Shown piece by piece: positions 30,941 through 40,814 of a stretch of 64,000 nt of DNA; position 1 is the first letter of the stretch; every line of letters begins with the position of its first letter. The DNA comes from Asaia prunellae JCM 25354 (GTDB lineage: Bacteria > Pseudomonadota > Alphaproteobacteria > Acetobacterales > Acetobacteraceae), in the NCBI RefSeq assembly GCF_000613885.1, contig NZ_BAJV01000001.1, positions 1 through 64,000 on the forward strand, in the 5' to 3' direction. The translations under genes were made by a program, and so were the position numbers. The notes beneath the pieces were generated by a model. It saw only the letters and a list, made by a program, of their open reading frames with translations. It searched no databases and was not told where the DNA came from.

Positions 30941-30969
30941 TTGAACTTGCCCCCCGGAAGACCTAGCTT
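30941..30969 (+). promoter_or_regulatory. Possible promoter of greA
   Basis: TTGAAC (30941-30946), a 17-base spacer and TAGCTT (30964-30969), about 120 bases before the greA start. It lies in the 319-base gap between carB and greA, which otherwise holds only the carB terminator. Confidence 0.3.
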
Positions 30970-31087
30970 AGATGATCAATTTGCGGGCTGGGATTGTCTC
31001 AAGCCCGGCTATGCCCCGTGCAGGGCCTCGGGACAGGGTGTTCCAGAGGCGCTGCGCGTGGGCCAAACTCGTTTTGGGGAATGCGCT

Positions 31088-31561
31088 GTGCAGAAGATTC
31101 CGATGACCGGTGAAGGTTTGACCCGTCTAGAAGATGAACTGCGTCGTCTGAAAAGCGAAGACCGCCCAGCAGTCATCCGTGCCATTGCGGAAGCCCGCGC
31201 CCATGGGGATCTGTCCGAAAATGCCGAATATCACGCTGCACGTGACCGCCAGTCTTTCATTGAAGGGCGCGTGCTCGAGCTTGAGGAGATCATCTCCACA
31301 GCCGAGGTTATCGATCCGTCACAACTCTCGGGCGATACCGTAAAATTCGGTGCCCATATCGAGCTGGTTGATGAGGAAACCGACAAGGAAAGCGGGTATC
31401 AGATTGTTGGCGTGCATGAAGCCGACATCAAGCTTGGTCGTCTTTCTGTTTCCTCTCCGCTTGCCAAGGCACTGATCGGCAAATCAGTCGGTGACAGTGT
31501 AACTGTTCCGACACCAGGCGGTGACAAGAGTTACGAGATCCTGACCGTCACCTACAAGTAA
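31088..31561 (+). CDS. greA: Transcription elongation factor GreA
   Basis: A 157-residue factor that rescues backtracked RNA polymerase by stimulating transcript cleavage. The coiled-coil N-terminal domain has the acidic tip DLSENAEYHAARDRQSFIEGR; the C-terminal domain has GFSDxx-like SVSSPLAKALIGKSVGD. The start is taken as GTG 31088 (protein MQKIPMTGEGL), behind GGGGA; the frame is open back to 30941 but that extension lacks similarity. Length is exact for the family. Confidence 0.93.
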   Translation: MQKIPMTGEGLTRLEDELRRLKSEDRPAVIRAIAEARAHGDLSENAEYHAARDRQSFIEGRVLELEEIISTAEVIDPSQLSGDTVKFGAHIELVDEETDKESGYQIVGVHEADIKLGRLSVSSPLAKALIGKSVGDSVTVPTPGGDKSYEILTVTYK

Positions 31562-31578
31562 TCCGCGTCCTGAAACCG

Positions 31579-31599
31579 AGCGGGTCGGCCTGACCCGCT
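31579..31599. terminator. Hairpin between greA and the threonine ammonia-lyase gene
   Basis: AGCGGGTC (31579-31586) and GACCCGCT (31592-31599) pair perfectly with a 5-base loop, 17 bases after the greA stop. No U-run follows, so it may only weaken read-through. Confidence 0.4.
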
Positions 31600-31616
31600 A
31601 ACGAGAAAAGAAGAAC

Positions 31617-32827
31617 GTGTCCGAAGTCCTCACTCTCACTTTCGCTGATATCCTTTCCGCCCACGAGCGGATCGCTCCGTATATTACACGCACGCCCAGC
31701 ATTCGATGCGCGGCGCTTTCGAAAATGACGGGTGCGGATATCTGGCTGAAGCTGGAGAACCTGCAGGCTGTGGCATCTTTCAAGGAGCGGGGAGCTGCCA
31801 ATAAACTGGCACTTCTGACCGAGGAGGAAAAAAGACGCGGTGTTATTGCAGTCTCGGCCGGCAATCATTCACAGGGCGTTGCCCGCCATGCCAGTCTGCT
31901 CGGCATCGACGCCACCATCGTCATGCCGCGTCACACGCCTTCAGCCAAGGTAGAGCGTACACGAGGCTGGGGCGCACGTGTCGTGACAGAAGGCGAGGAC
32001 TTCGCCGAAGCTCGAAAGTCGCTGAAGAATTGCGACAGCGTGAAGGACTGGTGCTTGTCCACCCTTTCAATGACATTGCTGTCATGGCGGGTCAGGGTAC
32101 ATTCGCCATCGAACTGATCGAGGACAGCCCTCCTCTTGATATCCTTGTACTGCCAATCGGTGGCGGCGGACTGATCAGCGGATCGGCCATTGCAACCGCA
32201 TCTCTGAGCCCGAAAACGAAAATTATAGGCGTCCAGGTTGAGAGCCATGCCTCACTTTCTGCCTTTCCGGAGGCTGCTGTAACCGCTCGTGGCGGCTCAA
32301 CCATTGCCGAAGGCATAGCGGTACTGCAAATCGGGGATCACTGCCTGCAGACGGTCAGTCCATTGCTTGACCGTGTGCTCGTTGTGAGCGAACTTCAGGT
32401 TGAGTCAGCCATTGCGCATCTGGCAGAACAGGCCAAACAGGTTTCCGAAGGTGCAGGCGCTGCAGCTCTGGCAGCCGTGATGACCTATCCGGAAATCTTT
32501 TCGGGCAAACGCGTGGCTCTACCCATAACAGGCGGAAATATCGGTACGCGTATTTTTGCCAATACGCTGCTACGTGCCTTGCGCCGCGACGGACGACTTT
32601 TGTCCCTCACCCTGCAGATTCCTGATCGTCCGGGCGTGTTGGCAGATATTTCAACGCGTATTGGTAATGCAGGCGGGAATATCATCGAGGTATCGCATCA
32701 GCGCCTGTTTGCCGCGCCATCAGTCCAGACCGCCGAGCTGGAAATCATGATAGAGGCACGTGACGGAACGCATGCGGATGAAATCGAGGCCGATCTGCGC
32801 CGTCATTATCATCTTACACGGGGTTGA
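31617..32827 (+). CDS. Threonine ammonia-lyase with C-terminal ACT domain (one frame break)
   Basis: A PLP enzyme of about 403 residues that deaminates threonine to 2-oxobutanoate, the entry to isoleucine synthesis or threonine breakdown. The PLP lysine is in AVASFKERGA, the phosphate cup is GGGGLISG, and SAGNHSQGVA is intact. A single ACT domain (LTLQIPDRPGVLADISTRI) ends the protein, as in the ~400-residue type rather than the two-ACT IlvA. GTG start 31617. Break at 32018: AAAGGTC read as AAAGTC; repaired ARKVAEELRQREG. A terminator hairpin follows at 32835. Confidence 0.92.
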
Positions 32828-32834
32828 ACGCACT

Positions 32835-32858
32835 GCCCGCTCAGGGTGAGCGGGCTTC
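32835..32858 (+). terminator. Terminator after the threonine ammonia-lyase gene
   Basis: GCCCGCTC (32835-32842), loop AGGGT, GAGCGGGC (32848-32855), then TTCTG. It also overlaps the end of the minus-strand gene remnant. Confidence 0.6.
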
Positions 32859-33153
32859 TGCGTAAAAATGCTCGGCCATCCAGTTCACAGCGTCAGATCG
32901 ATTGTATCCCTCCGGCAAGACATAGGGCATTCTGAACAGCGCCTTGTCGTAGGTACCTCCCATCGCTGAAGCAGGCGAATAGATCGACACAATAGCCTGA
33001 TGACAACGCACTCAGTGTCGAACTGACGCTCGCTTAGTGGAGCCGGACGATTTTTTGGAGAAAGATCCGTTTTTACAGTCGCTGCATATCCGGCTCTCCA
33101 GGTACGAAACGATGCAACATAAAGAGCATTACAGAAATCTTGTCCTGAACCAT
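32841..33153 (-). pseudogene. Remnant of a gene at the 3' end of the glycosyltransferase island
   Basis: Protein-like sequence survives in several frames. The longest piece is the last 56 codons (32841-33011): IVSIYSPASAMGGTYDKAL, FRMPYVLPEGYNRSDAVNW, MAEHFYAEARSP, then a stop. Upstream, SERQFDTECVVI lies in a second frame and MVQDKISVMLFMLHRFVPG (from ATG 33151-33153) in a third, separated by stops. I do not recognise the family. The patchwork could be a decayed gene, or a small real gene with several sequence errors of the kind seen elsewhere here. It is downstream of, and on the same strand as, three glycosyltransferase genes. Confidence 0.3.
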
Positions 33154-33159
33154 TCCGAC

Positions 33160-33189
33160 AATTCCATTGAAATAAATCTCAATGGAATT
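33160..33189. repeat. Perfect 11-base inverted repeat after the CgeB-like gene
   Basis: AATTCCATTGA (33160-33170), loop AATAAATC, TCAATGGAATT (33179-33189). It lies just past the 3' end of the CgeB-like glycosyltransferase. There is no U-run on the expected side for a terminator; it may be a processing or stability element. Confidence 0.45.
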
Positions 33190-33207
33190 GGGGAAAAAAA
33201 CCCAGGA

Positions 33208-34221
33208 TCAGCCCTCCATGAGCCCTTCTCTTTTGAGAACCTCGATAGCGTCACGGATGCGGTGACCATAAGTGTGTTCATTCATGGTACGCGCCTGGGC
33301 CCGGCGGGCCATTTCGATACAGAGTGGTGTATTGTCGATATAGCGTGCAACAAGGTTGTCAAAATCGATCTTGTTGGAAAAAGTCGGAATTTCCTCTGCC
33401 GTGAAATAACGGCGCAACTCGTAAGTATCTTCATGAAAGATCTGAAACGCCCCTGCTGCTGCAGCCTCGAACGTGCGCGGCCCCGGTGTTGAAGGCGCAA
33501 TCATGAAGCGCTTGTTTTCGAAATGCAGAGAGCGACCCAGATTCAGCACCAGCTTCGAACGACGATACAGTTCAATAAGCTGGGCCTTTTCAATACGCGC
33601 ATCCGAGAAGCCAATACCAAATTCGCCCCAGCCCGGGCCAATAATCTTGATGTTTAGATTACGCAAAGTGGGCATCAGATTGCGTACGATATCCTTGCGG
33701 CTGGTGAACGCCACGCCACAGAACAGCACGTCTATGGTTTTCTCGAACTCTGTCTCGATCGGAGCATAATGCAGCTTTCGGCTGGCCGCGAGAGGTAGAT
33801 GGTACACCCGTTCACGCTGGTAGAAATTATGGCCCCAGCGGTCACACGAGAAAATGGCGTCAAAATCATCCGTGATGCGGTAATTCGCATCCTGCTCATA
33901 GGGATCTTCCGTAGCCCAGAAAACGGTTGTTGCGCCTATCTTCTTGGCTTCACGACAAACCTCGCCGAAATAGGTGCTTTCAGGCAGATAGGAGCCGATC
34001 GCAAAGACGATAGTCGGTTGCAGTCGTGCGATCGACGCTGCCGCGCCACTGATATGCACGGCGATGACATTTTCCTCGCCGAAGCATTCTGCCCAGCCAT
34101 CCATGATCGACTCACGAATCTGCGCATTGGCCTGGGATTCGTAACGACCACCGCTGCAAACGAGCACGCGTTGCGTTGTGCCAGCGGCCCTGGATCTTGC
34201 GTTTTTCTTACCTGCTGACAT
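33208..34221 (-). CDS. CgeB-like glycosyltransferase
   Basis: A 337-residue protein with a GT-B-like layout. The N-terminal part has VFWATEDPYEQDANY and DDFDAIFSCDRWGHNFY; the C-terminal part has VLFCGVAFTSRKDIVRNL, LVLNLGRSLHFENKR and STPGPRTFEAAAAGAF, as in the CgeB/Glyco_trans_1_2 group. It probably transfers a sugar to a surface glycan or protein (family knowledge plus context). It is third in a minus-strand run with two much larger glycosyltransferases; its domain matches the N-terminal domain of the 1118-residue one. Acceptor unknown. Confidence 0.75.
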   Translation of the reverse strand: MSAGKKNARSRAAGTTQRVLVCSGGRYESQANAQIRESIMDGWAECFGEENVIAVHISGAAASIARLQPTIVFAIGSYLPESTYFGEVCREAKKIGATTVFWATEDPYEQDANYRITDDFDAIFSCDRWGHNFYQRERVYHLPLAASRKLHYAPIETEFEKTIDVLFCGVAFTSRKDIVRNLMPTLRNLNIKIIGPGWGEFGIGFSDARIEKAQLIELYRRSKLVLNLGRSLHFENKRFMIAPSTPGPRTFEAAAAGAFQIFHEDTYELRRYFTAEEIPTFSNKIDFDNLVARYIDNTPLCIEMARRAQARTMNEHTYGHRIRDAIEVLKREGLMEG

Positions 34222-34279
34222 GGTTTCTCATTCCGTTTCTTTAATGGAGCGACACTTCCTGGAACTGCCGATCCTTATA

Positions 34280-37237
34280 TCAGATAGGGCCATCGGACTG
34301 GACAACGCTATTCTCGATAATCTCGTTTAGCGTCATCCGGAACTGTGCAGGATCACAATCACGCTCGATGGCCTGCAGACCACCAGCACGGATCATTTCC
34401 CATTTTTCTTCGTTTTCGTAGGTCTCAGCCATTGCGAGCGCAAAGGCGATCGGATCTTCGCATGATGCGCTGACAAGATGATAACCATCCATCCAGTCCA
34501 TCTGCTTGGCAAGCAGTCGGGTGGCAACCACGGGCAAACCGTAGGAGGTAGCTTCATGGACCTTGTAGGGCAGACCGCCTGCATAGCGCGTCGGGGCTAC
34601 AAAGAGACGATGCGTCGCATAAAGGGCTGCGAGATCATCGACCGGTCCCAGCCAGTTCACGCGTTTCGTGCTTCGCAGAATTGTCACATCAACAGACGGA
34701 TGTACAAATCCTGCGACTGTCAGCTTCACATCCTCAGGCAGATACTCGTCAAGCTCCGGCAGCACCTCATTGATCAGCCAGAGAAGACTGTCGAAATTCG
34801 GAGCATCGACCTCATGAAGTGCGCCGACAAAAAGGAAATCACGACGATCCGAGAACGAGGCCGGCGTTGGTCTCAGGGGCAGAGAGTGTCCAAGTATTGA
34901 AACATTCTCATACCCTGCCTTTCTAACCAACCCGGCATCATGGGCTGAAACGACCACGATCTGCTGACAATAATTGGCTGTTTCCAGCTCATTCGTAACC
35001 AACTGATCGAGAGAAGGAAGAGTTTTTTTCGGTGGATGAAAACGGGCTTTCTCTATCGTTCTTGGTGCCGCAATGACTTCGGTATCAAGTATGATGCTCC
35101 CGAAAGGCAGGTGACGACTCTGCTCGGAGAACAAGGGCAGCAAACGCACCAGATTATGCGTGCGACCGACCCAGATAGCGTCGTAATAGCCTGCTCGCTC
35201 CTCAATAAAGGTACCGAGCGTCTCCATATCGCTCTGGATCATCAGCTCAACATCATCGGGAAAATCGGTGGCCAGATCTGTCTGGCTGGCAGCGCGGGGC
35301 AGGACAGGAAAGACCGTCACCTGAAAGCCCAATGCACTCATCGCCCAGACGAGATCATTGGAACGCACGTATCCCGAGCCAAGAGACCGCAATGGTATAC
35401 GATCCTCTATAAAAAGTATCTTGCGGCGTGTACTGCGATGCGAACGGGCCAGAACAGCATTATGTAGATGCGCCGGCATTTGCTTGCGCAGGTAATCCTG
35501 ATGCTGACGTCCGAAAATACGGTGATTGATGATCATCTGCGCCTGGGAACCGGCCGTGCCAGAGCTCCCGTATTCCAGATGTTCAACCATCACAGACGGA
35601 TCATAAACGATACGTTTTCCTGACCGTGCAATACGCAGGCAGAAATCGGTATCCTCGAAATAGGCAGGCCGAAAAATCGTATCGTATCCGCCCATCAGCC
35701 GGGCTGTCTCGGTACGCACCAGCAGGAATGCCGCCGAACAGTAATCCACATCACGCACGAAATTAGCTTCAGCAATATCCGGATGATCATCACGCCGATA
35801 ACCGTAGGTTGACCCATCCCGCCAGATAATCGATCCGGCCTCCTGCAGGCGCATATTGGTCCGGACCAGCTTGGCGCCAACGGCAGCACAATCCTCTGAC
35901 TGATGCAGACGCTTGAGCGCATTACGTATCGCGTGAGGATAAAGACGCAGATCGTTGTTCAGATAGAGCACTGCAGGCGCACGTACATGTGCCAGAGCTT
36001 CGTTACAGCCATCGAGATAGCCGATATTATACCGGTGCCTCAGAACCAGCGCGCCCTGTACGACCTTTTCAATATGAGCTGTATCGTCACTTGAAGCCGA
36101 GTCAACAAGTATAAGCTGGATGTTACCAGGATAATTGGCACGCAGAGACGCCAAGGCTGGAGAGTCAAAGCATATTTATTGTACAGGACAACGATAACTG
36201 ATATTTCAGGAATATTCTGATAAGAAAAATCAAGCCCTGTGCGATCCGTAATTTTTCTCTGTAGTGTAGCCTCGGCCTCAAAATAACGACGGGTCTGAGG
36301 CTCACCAGGCGGGGGTAGGTCCACGCTTTCGCCGTAACGCAGGCGTTGGGCAACCCAACAGGCGTAAAGACTGTCATAGCTCCCGACTTGATCAGAGCCC
36401 TGACCTCGGGTCGTTCGCCGAAAGCCTTTAATACGACGCCATCTACAGGATTGCGTCCCTCCTTTCCGCCGAACTGAACGAAATGGTCATATCCATTCCG
36501 AAAAATTCCACCCTCGACACATTCCGCAACATCGGCATTTACACGGGTATAATATGTCTCATCGAATTGGGCCTGAGGGCTGAAGCGCTTGGAGTCTGAT
36601 TGGTCAGATAATGATTCAGGGTCGAACTGTAGCGGCCTGTTTCAATTTCACGAATGACTTCCGGATAGGTCTCCCGATACCAGACCGGATCAAAATACCA
36701 GGACAGCCGTCCATTATCAGGCAGATCAGGTGCATGCTCTATAATGGTACGAAACGCGCCCTGCTTTACTCCTGCGTCATCCTCCCCGACAAGCATGGCA
36801 AAGCATTCGGCATCGAGAAACCAGTGTCCTGTCAGACCTTCGCTATCACCTGTTTCAAGAAAATGATCATATCCATTACGATACAATCCGCGAATGACTG
36901 GCTCAAGCACCTGATCCGCATAGCGTGTACGATAATACCGCTCAGAAAAAAGCCAGTGCGGTGAGTTCGATGCGTATCCTGCCGTACAATAGTGATCGAA
37001 ACCGGAGCTCAATCCACCACGGCATATCTCCGCATAGACATCCGGATAGGCCTGACGATACCAAGCCTCGTCAAAGTAACGGTTGGGAGAAAGTCCAAAC
37101 GACTTTCCCACACCCTCATAATGTTCTGTAGCAGTGGCATACCCATGAGTGGCCATTTCCTCAGCCACTGACAGATACTGACCAAGGTACCATTCTTCAT
37201 CGACGACTTGCCACTTGGGTTTGCGCTCGTACTGCAT
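34280..37237 (-). CDS. Multidomain glycosyltransferase: six 43-residue repeats + GT2 + GT4 (three frame breaks)
   Basis: About 986 residues after repair. Residues ~12-265 hold six tandem repeats starting at 12, 55, 97, 141, 182 and 225 (FDEAWYRQAYPDV, FSERYYRTRYADQ, FDPVWYRETYPEV, FDETYYTRVNADV), each ending near a His-Tyr/Phe. A GT2 domain follows (EISVIVVLYNKYALTL, LVDSASSDDT, YLNNDLRLYP, DYCSAAFLLVRTE), then a GT4-type C-terminus (FLFVGALHEVDAPNF, VNWLGPVDDLAALYATHR, VAPTRYAGGLPYKVHEATS). Breaks near 36604, 36380 and 36157 each lose one base; repairs read LTKSDSKRFSPQAQ, SGSYDSLYACWVAQ and TLQALASLRANYPG. It lies between two other glycosyltransferases. It probably builds a surface polysaccharide or glycoprotein. 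Confidence 0.78.
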
Positions 37238-37257
37238 GCAGGCGTTCCGTACGCGTT

Positions 37258-40200
37258 TCAGGCGGCCAATACAGGGACAAGGCTTGATTCAATGGTCCGA
37301 ACGGCATGCCGCACAGCATCTTCATCCAGATCTGCATGCACTACCGAAGTAATAACACCTCCTGAGACTGTCACGATTACATCAAGCGCCTTGATACCAA
37401 TCTGTTCCCCCACCGTATTGACAAGGCAAAGTCTGTATCTACCGTTCATTTCGACTGCATAGCCGGAAGAAACTGACAGCCAGCCCTCAAACCCGACGCA
37501 AAGCGGCGCATCAGAGAAAATCGTCTTTACATCATGACGCAGGAAGCGGTTGAGAGAAAAGAAAAAGGCTTCGTTTGTTTCGCCACCAGTCAATGCTACC
37601 GACATTGTGCCTGCGCGCTCGAGGTGACGCAGGAAACCCCAGCCACGGATAAAGAGATTTCCATCATCGGTCAGCAAAGGCGCCGGATCGCCGATCAGTC
37701 CACTGAGCGAGTCTATATAATGCTGGAAGTCGTTATCTGTAGCATGGAACTGGATCTGACGATGTAGCCGGTTCAGTTTGATACCGCGCAAATGACCATC
37801 AGCATGAGAGACCCGGTCAAAATCGCGCATGATCTGGTCGTTGGAAGGACGCTCAACCTGAATTTCTTCGATCTTGCCTTCCTTGACGGTTATTTCAATC
37901 GAAGTAACCATGAAGGCGCCCATGCCATTAATGACATTTACCAGAGCAACGCGGAATATACCCTCACACCATTTACCGCGCAGTGCTGCCTGCCCGGAAA
38001 ACCCTGCCCGACGAGGTGCGTTGGGTAGATGGAGAGAATGTCCGCACGTGTTTCCCTGATGCAAGGCAGAAAGATCAGTGGTGTTCTGTCATCGCCAACC
38101 AACACGGCATACATCGAGCCCGCAGAACTGACACCTGGGAGGACATGCCAACCCCGGATGTGAAATTCATGGGCACCGCCGAAATCTTCCGGTTCATTAT
38201 CTGCCAGAACAAAATGACAAACGTCATCAATATAATATTCAGCCCCTTGGATAGCGAACCAGTCCGAAACGGGCTCAGGCATTTCTACAGAGAGATCGCG
38301 AATGGTTGGCGGATCGAAAATATGACGCGGCGGAGCCTGGTGACGCCATGAAGCATGCGGCAGCAGATGCACCTGTCCGGCATCAATCTGCATCTCCGCC
38401 GTACCCAGCTCACGCACGGGTGCCGCTTCGCGATAAACAGTACGCATGTCGTTTGCGTAGGTCTCGGCCTGCGTCCAGAGGGCGGGAGTAATATTCTCCA
38501 TAATCGATCGACGGATCGTTTCGGAAGAACGCAGCAGTTCAAGACGCTCCAGAACCATATTGGCACGACCGATCGGCACCTTGAACCCGTTAATGCCGTC
38601 TTCCACACGATCGCCCAGCGCGCCCACATCAGTCACGATCGGAATCAGGCCGTTCTGCCAGGCCTCGGAGAGAGAAATGCAATAGGTCTCAGGCCATATG
38701 GAAAGATTCAGAGCAACATCAGCCACCTGAAGCGCTACGATATCACCTGCTGAATAACGGCCATAAACCTTCACATTCGGGCGCGGTTTGCCACTGATCA
38801 CCGCATCATATTCGGGGTGGATATAGCCGAATATATGGAACTCGATATGTTCGGGATGGGCAATCTCGATCAGATTCAGGATCGTGTCAGCACCTTTGGT
38901 ACGCAGGAAATTACCGACAATCGCAACCCGAAGCGGACGATCACCCAGCGGTTCATAAACCTTGGGCACAATGGGAATTGTATTCTCGGGTGAAGGAATA
39001 CCGAGAACCAGACTGCGCTTCTGATCAAGGATCGGGTAGATTTCATGTGTCAGGTTGCGCGAATGCCTGGTACCGAACAGGATCATATCAACCGAGTGCA
39101 ACATCTTCGCAATGAAGGCACGTCGTGTTTGTTCGCCACCATATTCGATATTCTCGGCAACCTTGAGAATAATATCGCTAGCGACGACTGATTTTACCTC
39201 ATCCTCGACATAGCGTAGATCCTGATTGAGCAGATTGTAGCGCGAAGAGATCAACCAGAAATCATGAGCTGAGAATACCACTCCGGTGCCACACGCTTTC
39301 GCGATAATGGGGAGTGACAAGGCGTGGTGACCAAGGTGCTGGAAATGCACAATATCGAAATTATACTGACTGATCGCATTCGAAAAGGCCATCTCTTCCG
39401 GCCCATCGCACATTGCATCCATCCAGCCTACTTCAGGCACGTCATAACGTTCGACTTCCTGCCCGTTTGCCGTGGTCAGACGGCAATGAGTACCACGACG
39501 CAGCCAGTAAAAGAATTCTATCTCGCGCCCCAGCATCGAGCAGAGGGTTTGCTGATAAACCTCGACCCCTCCCCAAGCTGCTTCATGAATTGTGGAATGA
39601 GTGCACATCAGCACGCGCAGACGACGGCGACGAGGCAGCAATTCGGTTCCGGGCGTAATACGACCGAAATTGGCACCTGTAATTTCTGCCATCCGAAGCA
39701 GACGATGCTCGTAAAGATGCGCTTCCTGCGCAGATTTCTGACCTGACAAGGCCGCATCATGTCGCAGTTTGTGATCACCAAGCAAGGCAGCAACGGCGCT
39801 TACTACGCCATCGACATCGCGGGCGAGAAACGTACCTTCGATATCTGCGAAATATTTTGTATCCATACTCTCGGGGGCCTCGACCACCTGAGCGGCACCA
39901 GCAAGAGCAAGCTCATAAAACCGGGGCCCAGGCGCCGTGGCCTGACTGACATCACCATGGCTTGCATAATCGCGAAACATGGTAAGCGTTACGGCACTCG
40001 CATTCGCGAAATCGATGAACGCCTCATGACTCACCGGCCGCTGAATGGCCAGTTCAGCCAGATCAGCCGGAAGCGGAGGCAGATATTCATTGCCTGGGCA
40101 GATCAGCTTGAGCCGAGCCTGTGGAAAGGCCGCGATGATGCGACGAAGCGTTTCGACACGGTTGGGCCACATGGTGCCCGCGAAAAAAATATCGTAATCG

Positions 40201-40613
40201 AGTGCTTCACCATCCTTCACCTCACGCTGATGGATAGTCCGACTGGCTCCAAGCGGCAGATAATGCCCCTTGCCACGATAATGATCGACGCAGGAGGGAT
40301 CATTGGTGAAGACATAATCAAAGAGACTGGAATTCTGAACATTGAAATCCAGCATGAAGGGATCTTCAAAGGTCCAGAGAATCATGGTCTTGAAAGCCGG
40401 GCGGATACGACGCATCAGCTGCATGTTGATCCGCTGCCCGTCAATACAGATCAGCGTATCATGCTCGCCCGACGCAGCAGCAGCACCAAGGGTCATATTA
40501 TCTGCCAGCAGGATCTGATCGGCACCAAACAACTCACGTGCCGCACGCTCTACCGCAAGGGTCAGATATGAATTGGGGTTATGGGTGTAATTCGTATTGT
40601 AGATAACAGCCAT
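37258..40613 (-). CDS. Multidomain glycosyltransferase: CgeB-like + GT4 + duplicated RGW domain (one frame break)
   Basis: About 1118 residues. The first ~340 residues are CgeB-like (LWTFEDPFMLDFNVQ, VFTNDPSCVDHYRG, FFAGTMWPNRVETLRR). Residues ~345-735 are a GT4 glycosyltransferase (WGGVEVYQQTL, VVFSAHDFWLISSRY, VAIVGNFLRTKGAD, LNLSIWPETYCISLSEA). The C-terminus carries two copies of a ~100-residue domain with the shared core FHIRGWHVLPG / LFIRGWGFLRH, then a GFSG/GFEG block and LVN. One T is lost in the run at about 37996; repaired GQGFSGQAALRG. ATG 40613 follows GGGGGG. First gene of the island, 20 bases before the repeat-bearing glycosyltransferase. Confidence 0.78.
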
Positions 40614-40751
40614 AAAGCCCCCCGCTATCGTGTCTTCGCAACAAGTAGGGGCAATTCCCTCTTGCCGTTCAGATTATCCTTACCTCAAAGACCATATTAG
40701 CAAAAGTCTCAGAAGACAGATTTCAGATCAAGTTACCTTCCGGGGAAACAA

Positions 40752-40786
40752 TAAAAAAAGAAAAAGGGCTGCCGAAGCAGCCCTTT
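40752..40786 (-). terminator. Rho-independent terminator of the aroA-cmk-rpsA operon
   Basis: On the minus strand GGGCTGC-TTCG-GCAGCCC (40766-40783), flanked by AAA/TTT pairing and followed by TTTTTCTTTTTTTAT. A strong tetraloop terminator past rpsA. Confidence 0.94.
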
Positions 40787-40814
40787 CCCAGTGTCTCGAT
40801 AGATGATCTATTGA

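Noticed and set aside
39759-40571. A 270-codon plus-strand frame inside the CgeB/GT4 gene
   Set aside because: The opposite strand carries clear glycosyltransferase motifs over the same span.
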